Assembly: GCA_002329325.1 (NCBI GenBank)
Contig: DCTX01000065.1
Coordinates: forward strand, 60,120-68,243
Length of the DNA stretch: 8,124 nt
From: Anaerolineales bacterium UBA1429
Lineage (GTDB): Bacteria; Chloroflexota; Anaerolineae; UBA1429
Reading direction: 5' to 3'
Below are positions 1 to 6,340 of this stretch, one piece after another. How positions within the stretch are numbered: the first letter of the stretch is position 1; each line of letters opens with the position of its first letter. Under the pieces are notes generated by a model. That model was given only the letters and a program-made list of their open reading frames with translations. It was not told where the DNA came from and made no database searches. The translations under genes and the position numbers were made by a program.

Positions 1-3
1 CCG

Positions 4-615
4 GTGGCCTCTCTCGATGCCCGCCCCGAGGCCCCGCCCCGCGAGGCCAGGCCCCCTGCCGTCATCCTCGTCGCGGAAGCCGAGCCCGCGGGCTACACGG
101 GCCCCTCCCCCTGGGCGGAGCGGCTGCGTCAGGAGCCCAAGGCGGGGCGCCACTGGCTCCTGCGCCCCTATCTGTGCCATCGGGTTCGCATCGCCTACCG
201 CCAGATGCCCGAAGGCCCCCCCTCGTGGCAAGCCTTGCAGTGGCTGGCTGCCCAGGCGCAGGAGCGCCTGGGGACCGGCGCCGACGTTCAGATCGCCCTG
301 GTCTGGGGAGAGCCCTCGCTTCGCCGCCGGTTGCGCAACCTGGTGGAGGAGGGGCATGATCGTTTGGTCATCCTGCCCGTTGACGTGGAGCCCGATCGTG
401 GGGTAGACTTGCGCCAGATCGTGGTAGATTCGCGGATCCGCGAAGTGGGCGTCGCCGTGGAGGTGCTGCCGACTTGGCAGATGGGGCTCTGGGACGAGGC
501 GCGCAGCCGCGCCAACCTAGAGCTCCTGCTACGGGGCCAGCCCTTGACCGAGATGCGCATGCCAGAGCCGGCTGCGTGCGAGAGCCTGGTCGGCCAGCTC
601 ATGGCGGAGCTGTAG
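4..615 (+). CDS. Ferrochelatase-like half protein (N-terminal chelatase domain only)
   Basis: A 203-residue protein that reads like the first lobe of ferrochelatase (HemH). AVILVAEAEP (residues 19-28) aligns with the usual GVLLVNLGTP start. ALVWGEPSLRRRL (98-110) matches the family's 'RYGEPSI..AL' stretch, and DRLVILPVDVEP (119-130) matches 'ERVVVLPLYPQYS'. VEVLPTWQ (152-159) matches the 'I.SW' strand near the end of that lobe. The protein then stops, whereas ferrochelatases run to about 310-350 residues. The catalytic histidine (AHSLP motif) and the acidic residue of the second lobe are therefore absent, so iron insertion is unlikely as it stands. The start is uncertain: GTG at position 4 is the first start codon, but the frame is open to the window edge and the gene may begin upstream. 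The first 18 residues are Pro/Arg/Ala-rich and look like a tail. It lies 63 nt before zwf on the same strand. It could instead be a CbiX-like single-domain chelatase. Family resemblance is moderate; function is unknown. Confidence 0.6.
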   Translation: MASLDARPEAPPREARPPAVILVAEAEPAGYTGPSPWAERLRQEPKAGRHWLLRPYLCHRVRIAYRQMPEGPPSWQALQWLAAQAQERLGTGADVQIALVWGEPSLRRRLRNLVEEGHDRLVILPVDVEPDRGVDLRQIVVDSRIREVGVAVEVLPTWQMGLWDEARSRANLELLLRGQPLTEMRMPEPAACESLVGQLMAEL

Positions 616-663
616 GCCACCCTCGCCACGGCAGGGCGCGCGGCATCCGCCATTCCTTGTGTG

Positions 664-671
664 AGAAAGGA
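664..671 (+). promoter_or_regulatory. Ribosome binding site of zwf
   Basis: AGAAAGGA lies 7 nt before the ATG at 679. It fixes the zwf start, which is also the start that puts the GASGDL nucleotide-binding loop at its usual distance from the N-terminus. Confidence 0.6.
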
Positions 672-678
672 TCGCTAG

Positions 679-2157
679 ATGGCTAGCGCCCAGGCGGAGC
701 CCGCCACCATCGTCATTTTGGGCGCCTCGGGAGACCTGACCCGGCGCAAGCTCGTGCCCGCCCTGCACAGCCTCAACTGCGAACGATTGCTCCATCCCCA
801 CACACGCATCATCGGCGTCGCCCGCAGCGAGCTCGCGCGAGAGCAATTGCTCGACGACCTGTACGAGGGCGTGCACAGCTATTCGCGGCTCAAGCCAGGC
901 ATGTGCGAGCAGTGGGAACACTTTGCCCAGCGGGTGCACTATCTCTCCGGCGATTATGACAACCCGGATACCTACCGCCGGCTGCATCAGTTTCAGGCCG
1001 AGCTCGACGCCGCGGGTCCGCCGGCCCCGAGCCGCCTCTTCTACCTGGCGATCCCCCCCCTGCTCTACCCCGAGGTGATCCAGCAGATCGGCCAGACGGG
1101 GCTCAACGAGCGCCCGGACGGCTGGACGCGTATCATCATCGAGAAGCCCTTTGGCCACGACCTGTCCAGCGCCCAGGCCCTGAACCGGCAGGTTCACGCC
1201 GTCTTTGACGAGACCCAGGTCTATCGCATCGACCACTATCTGGGCAAAGAGACGGTCCAGAACATTCTGCTCTTTCGCTTTGGCAACGCGATCTTTGAGC
1301 CCCTCTGGAACCGCAACTATGTGGACCATGTCCAGATCACCATGGCCGAGACGGTGGGGGTGGGCCACAGGGGCGGGTATTATGACCAGGCGGGCGTGCT
1401 GCGCGACATGTTCCAGAACCACCTGCTGCAACTCCTGACCCTCACCGCCCTCGAGCCGCCTTCGGTCCTCACTGCCAAGACCTTGCGCGACCAGAAGGTC
1501 CAGGTGCTGCACGCCATCCGCCCCCTCAGCCCCGCCGATGGCGTCTATGGGCAGTATGTGGGCTACCGCGGCGAGCCCCGCGTCGCCCCCGATTCGCAGA
1601 CGCCCACCTTTGTGGCGCTGCGGCTGTGGGTGGACAACTGGCGCTGGCAGGGGGTGCCCTTTTACGTGCGCACGGGCAAGCGGCTCGCCTCCACGACTAC
1701 AGAGATCACGCTCCAGTTCAAGTCGGTGCCGCACCACCTCTTTCCCGGGGCGGGCGGCCTGCCGCCCAACCGCCTCTCCCTCATCATCCAGCCGAATGAG
1801 GGCATCCACCTGCGCTTTGAGACCAAGCGTCCGGGCGCGGGCATGCTGACGGAGCCGGTGAACATGGTGTTTCGGCATGGGGAGCACTTTGGCGACTATG
1901 CCCTGCCCGATGCCTATGAGCGGTTGCTGCTGGACGCCCTGCAGGGCGACGCCTCGCTCTTTGCCCGCAGCGACGAGATCGAGCTGGCGTGGCAGCTCAC
2001 CGATCCGTTGACCGTGCCGGTCGCGCCCCACCCGTACGAGCCGGGCAGCGCCGGTCCCGAAGCGGCCGATCGGTTCATGCAGGCCGATGGGAGGCACTGG
2101 TTCCCGCTGGATGCGAGCCATCCCCACGGCTACCAGGAGGATCAAGCTGACGAGTGA
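679..2157 (+). CDS. zwf: Glucose-6-phosphate 1-dehydrogenase
   Basis: Oxidises glucose-6-phosphate to 6-phosphogluconolactone with NAD(P)+, the entry step of the oxidative pentose phosphate pathway and a main cytosolic NADPH source. The 492-residue length is typical of the bacterial family (about 480-515). The N-terminal Rossmann loop GASGDLTRRK spans residues 15-24. The conserved EKPFGHD is at 155-161 and the substrate-binding signature RIDHYLGKE at 183-191, with H186. The catalytic histidine is expected in the 'QNH' motif and is H248. The H186-H248 distance of 62 residues equals that between H178 and H240 in the Leuconostoc enzyme. The C-terminal alpha+beta domain is complete, including the YVRTGKRL stretch. 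No frameshift or missing residue is seen. No promoter is evident in the 63-nt gap upstream, so it may be cotranscribed with the half-ferrochelatase gene. No opcA, gnd or pgl gene is visible here. Identification is secure; cofactor preference is not decided. Confidence 0.97.
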   Translation: MASAQAEPATIVILGASGDLTRRKLVPALHSLNCERLLHPHTRIIGVARSELAREQLLDDLYEGVHSYSRLKPGMCEQWEHFAQRVHYLSGDYDNPDTYRRLHQFQAELDAAGPPAPSRLFYLAIPPLLYPEVIQQIGQTGLNERPDGWTRIIIEKPFGHDLSSAQALNRQVHAVFDETQVYRIDHYLGKETVQNILLFRFGNAIFEPLWNRNYVDHVQITMAETVGVGHRGGYYDQAGVLRDMFQNHLLQLLTLTALEPPSVLTAKTLRDQKVQVLHAIRPLSPADGVYGQYVGYRGEPRVAPDSQTPTFVALRLWVDNWRWQGVPFYVRTGKRLASTTTEITLQFKSVPHHLFPGAGGLPPNRLSLIIQPNEGIHLRFETKRPGAGMLTEPVNMVFRHGEHFGDYALPDAYERLLLDALQGDASLFARSDEIELAWQLTDPLTVPVAPHPYEPGSAGPEAADRFMQADGRHWFPLDASHPHGYQEDQADE

Positions 2158-2170
2158 CCGGAGCGGCGAC

Positions 2171-2199
2171 CCCCAGGGCTCGCGTTTTGACGCCTGGGG
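2171..2199. repeat. Inverted repeat CCCCAGG / CCTGGGG around the -35 box
   Basis: Perfect 7-bp arms at 2171-2177 and 2193-2199 are separated by 15 nt. The -35 hexamer lies at the end of the loop and the right arm begins immediately after it. As RNA this would be a hairpin 3' of zwf, but no T-run follows the stem, so it is a poor intrinsic terminator. As DNA the position fits an operator where a dimeric regulator could block or assist RNA polymerase. Both roles are inference. Confidence 0.4.
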
Positions 2200-2215
2200 C
2201 GCAGGGGTATATCAT
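2187..2215 (+). promoter_or_regulatory. Predicted sigma70-type promoter of the atp operon
   Basis: TTGACG (2187-2192, 5 of 6 to TTGACA) and TATCAT (2210-2215, 5 of 6 to TATAAT) are separated by exactly 17 nt. An overlapping alternative -10, TATATC, sits at 2208-2213. The AT-rich stretch 2208-2220 stands out in otherwise GC-rich DNA. Transcription would start near 2222, giving a leader of about 60 nt before atpZ. It is in the only sizeable gap between zwf and the ATP synthase genes, which is where an operon promoter is expected. Confidence 0.6.
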
Positions 2216-2232
2216 TTTCTGTCAGTTGCGTC

Positions 2233-2258
2233 GTGCGCCTGGGCAGCGTTGCCCGCAC
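2233..2258 (+). promoter_or_regulatory. Possible hairpin in the atp leader RNA
   Basis: GGGCA (2241-2245) pairs with TGCCC (2250-2254) across a 4-nt loop. The outer GTGC (2233-2236) pairs with GCAC (2255-2258), leaving a one-sided 4-nt bulge. A palindromic GAGCGCTC follows at 2261-2268, close to the atpZ ribosome site (GGAG, 2274-2277). It may stabilise the leader or tune atpZ translation. No known riboswitch class is recognised, and such pairing can arise by chance in GC-rich DNA. Confidence 0.25.
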
Positions 2259-2282
2259 AAGAGCGCTCTCGCTGGAGCAGGA

Positions 2283-2744
2283 ATGAAACGAGTCAGCCGC
2301 ATCGCCGGGCTTGCGACCGAGTTGGGGGTCACCATGGGGCTGACCTCTTCGGGTCTCGTGTTCCTGGGGCTTTGGGCCGGACGCCAGCTAGACGCTCTGC
2401 TGGGTACCAAACCCTATGCGACGATCGGGCTGCTGGCCTTGGGGGTTATCACCGGGCAGGTGGCCATCATCCGTCTCGCCATCCGATCGCGCCAGTATTT
2501 GCTGACGCAAGAGGAACACGAGTTCACCTTTCGAGATGCCGTCGCTGGGCTACTGACAGCCGGCAAGGCCCTGGCGCTGGTCGCATTGCCCGCTCTGCTG
2601 CGGCTGCTCGGGCTGTGGCTCGACGGCGTCTTTGAGACCGGGGTGCTCTTCTCCCTGTCTCTGGTGGTGATCGGGCTCGTGGTGGGCGTGGCGGGGTTGC
2701 TACACTTGGCCGAGACGGTAAGGACCTCGGCCCCCAAGAGGTAG
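2283..2744 (+). CDS. atpZ: AtpZ/AtpI-like ATP synthase accessory membrane protein, four-helix form
   Basis: A 153-residue membrane protein at the head of the ATP synthase operon, the usual place for AtpZ/AtpI-type proteins, which are linked to F0 assembly and, in some species, Mg2+ or Ca2+ movement. The AtpZ signature is in the first hairpin: helix at about 14-33, then the GRQLDALLGTKP turn at 33-44, then a helix at about 46-65, followed by a basic stretch (IRLAIRSRQ). Two more hydrophobic segments follow, at about 92-112 and 119-140. Typical AtpZ proteins have about 70-100 residues and only two helices, so the second half is unusual. The start chosen is ATG 2283, with GGAG at 2274-2277, because it lies downstream of the predicted promoter. 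The frame is open further 5' (GTG at 2154, overlapping the zwf stop), but that extension is not protein-like. The AtpZ assignment is good for the first half; the second half is unassigned. Confidence 0.75.
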   Translation: MKRVSRIAGLATELGVTMGLTSSGLVFLGLWAGRQLDALLGTKPYATIGLLALGVITGQVAIIRLAIRSRQYLLTQEEHEFTFRDAVAGLLTAGKALALVALPALLRLLGLWLDGVFETGVLFSLSLVVIGLVVGVAGLLHLAETVRTSAPKR

Positions 2745-2748
2745 CTGT

Positions 2749-3663
2749 ATGCTGAAAAAGATGCTAATCGTCCTGTTCGCTCTGGCCGTGGTGGCGGCCA
2801 ATCTCTATCCGCCCCTGCGGCTGGACCATGTCTCGGTGGAAATCGAGGCGCCGCCCATCGTCTCTTTCGGGCCGCTCGTCGTCACCAGCTCGATCCTGAC
2901 CACCTGGTTGGCCATGATCCTGCTGGCGGCTGTGGCGTACTTTGGGGCACACCGCCTGGTGGCCAGCCCCAAGGCTAGCTCCCTGCAGAACATCCTCCAG
3001 ACCGGGTTTGAGGCGCTCCTGGACTTTGTGGAGCGCTTTGCTGGCCCCCTGGCCCGCGCCTATTTTCCCGTCGCCGCCAGCTTTTTCTTCTTTGTCCTTA
3101 CCCTCAACTGGCTCTCCCTGCTGCCCGGCTTTGGCAGCATCGGCCTCTGGCAGCAGCACGGCGAGGAACGCGTCTTTGTGCCGCTCCTGCGCGGCGCCAA
3201 CGCCGATCTGAACACCACCGTCGCCCTGGCCATCGTCTCTGTCGTGTCAGCGCAGATCTTTGGCATGCGGGTGCAGGGCTCGCTGGTCTACCTGGAGCGC
3301 TTTGTACGCGTCGGTTCGTTCATCGAGTTCTTCCGGCGGCTCTTTCGCGAGGGCAAGTTCCATCCGGGGCTGCTCCTCGGCGGCTTGCTGGACTTTTTCA
3401 TCGGCCTGCTAGAGATCTTTGAGGAACTGACCAAGATCATTTCTTTCTCTTTTCGTCTCTTTGGGAATGTCTTTGGTGGCGAGGTGCTTCTGCTGGTCAT
3501 GGCGTTCATCCTGCCCTATGTGATCTCTATCCCCTTTATCGGGCTGGAGATCATGTCGGGATTCGTGCAGGCGCTCATCTTTGCCGTCTTGAGCACGGCC
3601 TTTGCGGTGCGCGCAGCCACGTCCCACGGTGAGCCAGCCGCCGCAGACGAATCCGCCGCCTAA
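2749..3663 (+). CDS. atpB: ATP synthase F0 subunit a
   Basis: The stator membrane subunit that provides the two proton half-channels facing the c ring. The protein has 304 residues and several hydrophobic helices. The essential arginine is R236 in SFRLFGN (234-240). E245 is nine residues later, as aE219 is from aR210 in E. coli. Q274 in VQALIF corresponds to the region of aQ252. The conserved NTTVALAI lies at 155-162. An extra N-terminal hydrophobic segment (about 5-20) precedes the TSSILTTW start of the first conserved helix. A long amphipathic, basic loop (about 184-206, rich in Phe, Arg and Glu) precedes the Arg-bearing helix. The C-terminal tail is short and acidic. The ribosome site AAGAGG (2736-2741) abuts the atpZ stop, and the gap is 4 nt. 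All residues needed for proton transfer are present. Confidence 0.96.
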   Translation: MLKKMLIVLFALAVVAANLYPPLRLDHVSVEIEAPPIVSFGPLVVTSSILTTWLAMILLAAVAYFGAHRLVASPKASSLQNILQTGFEALLDFVERFAGPLARAYFPVAASFFFFVLTLNWLSLLPGFGSIGLWQQHGEERVFVPLLRGANADLNTTVALAIVSVVSAQIFGMRVQGSLVYLERFVRVGSFIEFFRRLFREGKFHPGLLLGGLLDFFIGLLEIFEELTKIISFSFRLFGNVFGGEVLLLVMAFILPYVISIPFIGLEIMSGFVQALIFAVLSTAFAVRAATSHGEPAAADESAA

Positions 3664-3685
3664 GGACAACCATACCATACTACCT

Positions 3686-3692
3686 GAAGGAG
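3686..3692 (+). promoter_or_regulatory. Strong ribosome binding site of atpE
   Basis: GAAGGAG sits 8 nt before the ATG at 3701, in the longest gap inside the operon (37 nt). It is among the best Shine-Dalgarno matches in the window. This fits the need for many c subunits per enzyme, as seen for atpE in other bacteria. Confidence 0.7.
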
Positions 3693-3700
3693 CTTGATTC

Positions 3701-3925
3701 ATGGAGATCACACCTGACCTAGTTGCCGGCCTGACCATCGCCCTTGGCAGCCTTGGCCCCGCCCTCAGCATCGGCAAGTTGGCCTCGGCGGCCATGGAAG
3801 CCCTCGGGCGCAACCCGGAGGCGGAGCGCGCCGTCAGCACAAACCTGATCATCGCCCTGGCCTTTACCGAGGCCATCGCGATCTATGCCCTGGTGGTGGC
3901 GCTCGCGGTCAAGTTCGTCAGCTAG
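3701..3925 (+). CDS. atpE: ATP synthase F0 subunit c
   Basis: The rotor-ring proteolipid of 74 residues: two transmembrane helices (about 5-30 and 47-72) joined by the polar loop GRNPEAE (36-42), which contacts gamma and epsilon. The ion-carrying carboxylate is E57 in AFTEAIAIY (54-62). Against the Na+-binding ring of Ilyobacter tartaricus, the Q32 position is I24, S66 is A58 and T67 is I59; only the tyrosine (Y62) is kept. Na+ coordination is therefore not supported and H+ coupling is inferred. Helix 1 carries a modified glycine repeat (ALGSLGPALSIG, 14-25) with fewer glycines than the classical GxGxGxG, which may affect ring packing. No signal peptide or extra hairpin is present. Identification is certain; ring size cannot be read from this. 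Confidence 0.97.
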   Translation: MEITPDLVAGLTIALGSLGPALSIGKLASAAMEALGRNPEAERAVSTNLIIALAFTEAIAIYALVVALAVKFVS

Positions 3926-3934
3926 GGCATAGGC

Positions 3935-3942
3935 GGAAAGGA
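3935..3942 (+). promoter_or_regulatory. Ribosome binding site deciding the GTG start of atpF
   Basis: GGAAAGGA lies 7 nt before GTG 3950. It supports that non-ATG start, which gives the short hydrophilic N-terminus (MGELGLDLRLLLSQ) normal for subunit b. Confidence 0.6.
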
Positions 3943-3949
3943 AACGCCG

Positions 3950-4441
3950 GTGGGAGAATTGGGACTGGATCTGCGTCTGCTTCTATCTCAGGCCGTCAAC
4001 TTTGTCTTGATTGCCTTGATCCTGCATCGGCTCCTGTACAAGCCTTTGCTCGCCAACCTGGAGGCGCGGGCGCGGCGCGTACAGGAGGGCATGGAAAAGG
4101 CGGAGGAGGCGGATCGGTTGCTGGCCGAAGCGCAGGCCCGCTACAAAGACGAGATCGAGCGGGCCCATCGCGAGGCCCACGAGATCGTCGAGCAGGGCAC
4201 GCGCACGGCCGAACAGCACCGTCAGGAGCTCCTGGCGGCCGCGCGTGACGAGGCCCAGCAGATCATCGCACACGCCCAGGCTCAAGCGCAGCGCGAGATT
4301 CGCCAGGGGCAGATCGCCCTGCGGCAGGAGATCGTGGATCTGACCATCGCGGCTGCCTCGCGGGTGATCGGTGAGAGCCTGCGAGAGGAAGAGCACCACC
4401 GCCTCATCGAGGAGTTTCTGGCCGAGGCCAGCAAGCTATGA
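3950..4441 (+). CDS. atpF: ATP synthase F0 subunit b
   Basis: The peripheral stalk subunit of 163 residues, which holds F1 still against rotation. One N-terminal membrane helix (about 8-27, LLLSQAVNFVLIALILHRLLYKPL) is followed by a long, highly charged Ala/Glu/Arg/Gln-rich helix (about 35-130) that should form the right-handed dimeric coiled coil. The C-terminal part (about 130-163, TIAAASRVIGESL) matches the segment that binds subunit delta. The length and layout are normal for a bacterial b subunit (about 155-170). The last codons overlap the next gene as ATGA (4438-4441), so translation of atpH is probably coupled. Only one b gene is present, so a homodimer is expected rather than the b/b' pair of phototrophs. 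The GTG start is supported by a good ribosome site. Confidence 0.95.
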   Translation: MGELGLDLRLLLSQAVNFVLIALILHRLLYKPLLANLEARARRVQEGMEKAEEADRLLAEAQARYKDEIERAHREAHEIVEQGTRTAEQHRQELLAAARDEAQQIIAHAQAQAQREIRQGQIALRQEIVDLTIAAASRVIGESLREEEHHRLIEEFLAEASKL

Positions 4442-4806
4442 GCGATCCTATGCCGCGGGACGAGTCTTCACCCCCCCTCCGTCAGCCATCCTTGGCCGCC
4501 GCCGTTGGCGACCCCGCACTCCAGGAGGGGGATTCTCCTGTCAGCGCTCAGGTGCGGGTAGCAGTGATGCTGCGCGACGATGAAAAGACCCGCCTGCAGG
4601 CGATCCTGGAAAAGCTGATCGGTAGGCAAGTGGTCCTCGATCTGCGGATCGATCCCGACATCCTGGGAGGGGTCTGGGTGCGCATGGGTGACCTGGTGAT
4701 CGATGGCACCCTCAAAGCCCGCCTGGAAGCCCTGGATGAACAGCTCTGTTCCCAGTGTCGCCTGCTCTTGGTGGCCGAAGATGAACCTACAAGGATTGCC
4801 CGATGA
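4438..4806 (+). CDS. atpH: ATP synthase F1 subunit delta, short form lacking the N-terminal domain
   Basis: A 122-residue protein in the delta position of the operon. Residues 40-101 match the C-terminal part of delta/OSCP: IDPDILGGVWVRMGDLVIDG (71-90) corresponds to the family's 'D..LIGG..VRIGDKVIDGS' segment, then TLKARLEALDEQL. This part contacts the b dimer. The usual N-terminal six-helix domain (about 105 residues), which grips the alpha N-termini, is missing. In its place residues 1-39 are rich in Pro, Ser and Ala and look disordered. Normal delta has about 175-185 residues. The start is fixed by the ATGA overlap with atpF, and the end overlaps atpA in the same way, so there is no room for a lost 5' part. 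Two cysteines (C104, C107) form a CxxC after the core. No frameshift is seen. The gene looks intact but short; whether this is common in the lineage is not known to me. Confidence 0.85.
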   Translation: MSDPMPRDESSPPLRQPSLAAAVGDPALQEGDSPVSAQVRVAVMLRDDEKTRLQAILEKLIGRQVVLDLRIDPDILGGVWVRMGDLVIDGTLKARLEALDEQLCSQCRLLLVAEDEPTRIAR

Positions 4807-6338
4807 GTGATGCGCCCTTCCTGGCTGAAGAAGCCAACGAGGCCATTGAGGGCCTGAAAGAGGAGATTCAAAGCTTTCGATACGATCTGCATGCAGTTTC
4901 CATCGGCAGCGTCACCGATGTGGACGAGAGCATCGTGCGCATCTCGGGGCTGCGGAACTGCATGGTGGGCGAGATGGTCCGCTTTGAGAACGGCACCCAG
5001 GGTATGGTGCTCAACCTGGAGGACGATAGCGTGGGCGCCATCGTCTTGGGACCCCACGCAGGCATCCTGGAGGGCAGCAACGTCGTCGCCCTGGGCCGCG
5101 TGATGTCGGTGCCCGTGGGCATGGGGCTCCTGGGCCGGGTCATCAACCCCCTGGGCGAGCCGCTGGACCGCAAAGGCGTCATCGCCGCCAGCGGCGTGCG
5201 CGTTGTGGAGCAGGTCGCGCGGGGGATCATCGAGCGGGCGCCCGTCACCCAGCCTCTCTACACAGGCATCAAGGCCGTGGACGCCCTGGTGCCCATCGGC
5301 CGCGGCCAACGCGAGCTGATCATCGGCGACCGCCAGACCGGCAAGACCACCCTGGCCATCGACGCCATCATCAACCAATCCCGCGACGACGTGCTCTGCG
5401 TGTATGTGGCCATCGGGCAAAAGCTGAGCAGCGTGGCGCGGGTGGTGGATACCCTCGCCAAGCACGACGCCCTGGAGCATACCGCCGTCGTGGTGGCCGA
5501 GGCCAGCGCGCCCGCCGCGCTGCAGTACCTGGCCCCCTATGCCGGCTGCGCCATCGCCGAGGCGCTGGTGGAGCAGGGCCGGGATACGCTGGTGGTCTAC
5601 GACGATCTCACCAAGCACGCCTGGGCGTATCGCCAGCTTTCGCTGCTGTTGAGGCGACCGCCGGGCCGCGAGGCCTTCCCCGGCGACATCTTTTATCTGC
5701 ACGCCAGGCTCCTGGAGCGCGCCGGCCGCTATGACGTGGCCTTTGGCGGGGGCTCGATGACGGCCTTGCCCATCGTGGAGACCCAACTGGGCGACATGGC
5801 CGCCTATATCCCCACCAACATCATCTCCATTACGGACGGACAGCTCTTCTTGGAGACCGACCTGTTCAACGCGGGCGTGCGCCCGGCCGTCAACGCCGGT
5901 CTCTCGGTCTCCCGGGTGGCCAGCGCTGCCCAGAGCACGGCCATGCGCCAGGTGGCCGGCCAGATCCGCCTGGACCTGGCCCAGTATCGCGAGCTGGTCA
6001 GCTTTACCCAGTTCGGCACGGATCTGGATTCGGCCTCTCAGGCGGCGCTGGATCGCGGCGCCCGCCTCCTGGAGCTGATCAAGCAGAACCAGCACGACTT
6101 GATCGAGCCGCAGGATCAGATCGCCGTCTTTTACGCGGCCACCCACGGCTACCTGAACGACGTGCCGCTGGACGATGTCGCCAGGTTCGAGAGCGAGTTT
6201 ATCCGCTACATCCAGCAGGAAGCCCAGGGTGTGCGCAACGCGATCCTGTTCGAGCAGCGGCTGACCCCCGAGATCGAGCAGAATCTGCGCATGGCCCTCG
6301 ACCGGTTCCGCGAGACGGTCTGGCGTCAGGAGGACTAG
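4803..6338 (+). CDS. atpA: ATP synthase F1 subunit alpha
   Basis: The non-catalytic nucleotide-binding subunit of the F1 hexamer, 511 residues, full length. The N-terminal helix (about 8-25) is followed by the beta-barrel domain (about 30-100). The Walker A loop GDRQTGKT is at 175-182. The VISIT-DG segment appears as IISITDG (340-346), keeping S342 and G346 (E. coli alpha S347 and G351). The arginine finger reaching the catalytic site is R371 (E. coli R376). The C-terminal helical domain is complete (LAQYRELVSFTQF onward). The usual SRVGGAAQ reads SRVASAAQ here (370-377), an uncommon change beside the arginine finger. The usual 'AGDVSAYIPTN' reads LGDMAAYIPTN. The ATG overlaps the atpH stop (ATGA, 4803-4806), with AAGGA at 4791-4795. 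Identification is certain; the effect of the substitutions is unknown. Confidence 0.97.
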   Translation: MSDAPFLAEEANEAIEGLKEEIQSFRYDLHAVSIGSVTDVDESIVRISGLRNCMVGEMVRFENGTQGMVLNLEDDSVGAIVLGPHAGILEGSNVVALGRVMSVPVGMGLLGRVINPLGEPLDRKGVIAASGVRVVEQVARGIIERAPVTQPLYTGIKAVDALVPIGRGQRELIIGDRQTGKTTLAIDAIINQSRDDVLCVYVAIGQKLSSVARVVDTLAKHDALEHTAVVVAEASAPAALQYLAPYAGCAIAEALVEQGRDTLVVYDDLTKHAWAYRQLSLLLRRPPGREAFPGDIFYLHARLLERAGRYDVAFGGGSMTALPIVETQLGDMAAYIPTNIISITDGQLFLETDLFNAGVRPAVNAGLSVSRVASAAQSTAMRQVAGQIRLDLAQYRELVSFTQFGTDLDSASQAALDRGARLLELIKQNQHDLIEPQDQIAVFYAATHGYLNDVPLDDVARFESEFIRYIQQEAQGVRNAILFEQRLTPEIEQNLRMALDRFRETVWRQED

Positions 6339-6340
6339 AG

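Noticed and set aside
616..678. Promoter for zwf in the gap after the ferrochelatase-like gene
   Set aside because: TTGTGT at 658-663 resembles a weak -35, but there is no -10 at a workable distance before the ATG.
529..2145. Long open frame of about 538 codons on the minus strand opposite zwf
   Set aside because: It mirrors zwf, whose full set of motifs is on the + strand. The minus-strand protein has no recognisable fold and is His/Gln/Arg/Gly-rich, as expected from the complement of GC-rich codons.
2171..2220. Intrinsic terminator after zwf
   Set aside because: The stem is only 7 bp with a 15-nt loop, and no run of T follows it. The same bases make a better promoter with flanking repeat.
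2154..2282. N-terminal extension of atpZ starting at GTG 2154, overlapping the zwf stop
   Set aside because: The extra 43 residues do not resemble AtpZ, they would span the predicted promoter and leader, and ATG 2283 has its own ribosome site.
4438..4806. Alternative (Na+) N-ATPase operon, suggested by odd subunits
   Set aside because: N-ATPase operons begin with atpD and atpC, carry atpQ and atpR and lack delta. Here the order is the standard Z-B-E-F-H-A-G-D, and the c subunit lacks Na+ ligands.
4548..6146. Long open frame of about 532 codons on the minus strand opposite atpH and atpA
   Set aside because: It is a shadow of the atpA codon pattern. The + strand protein is unmistakable ATP synthase alpha, and the antisense product shows no motifs.
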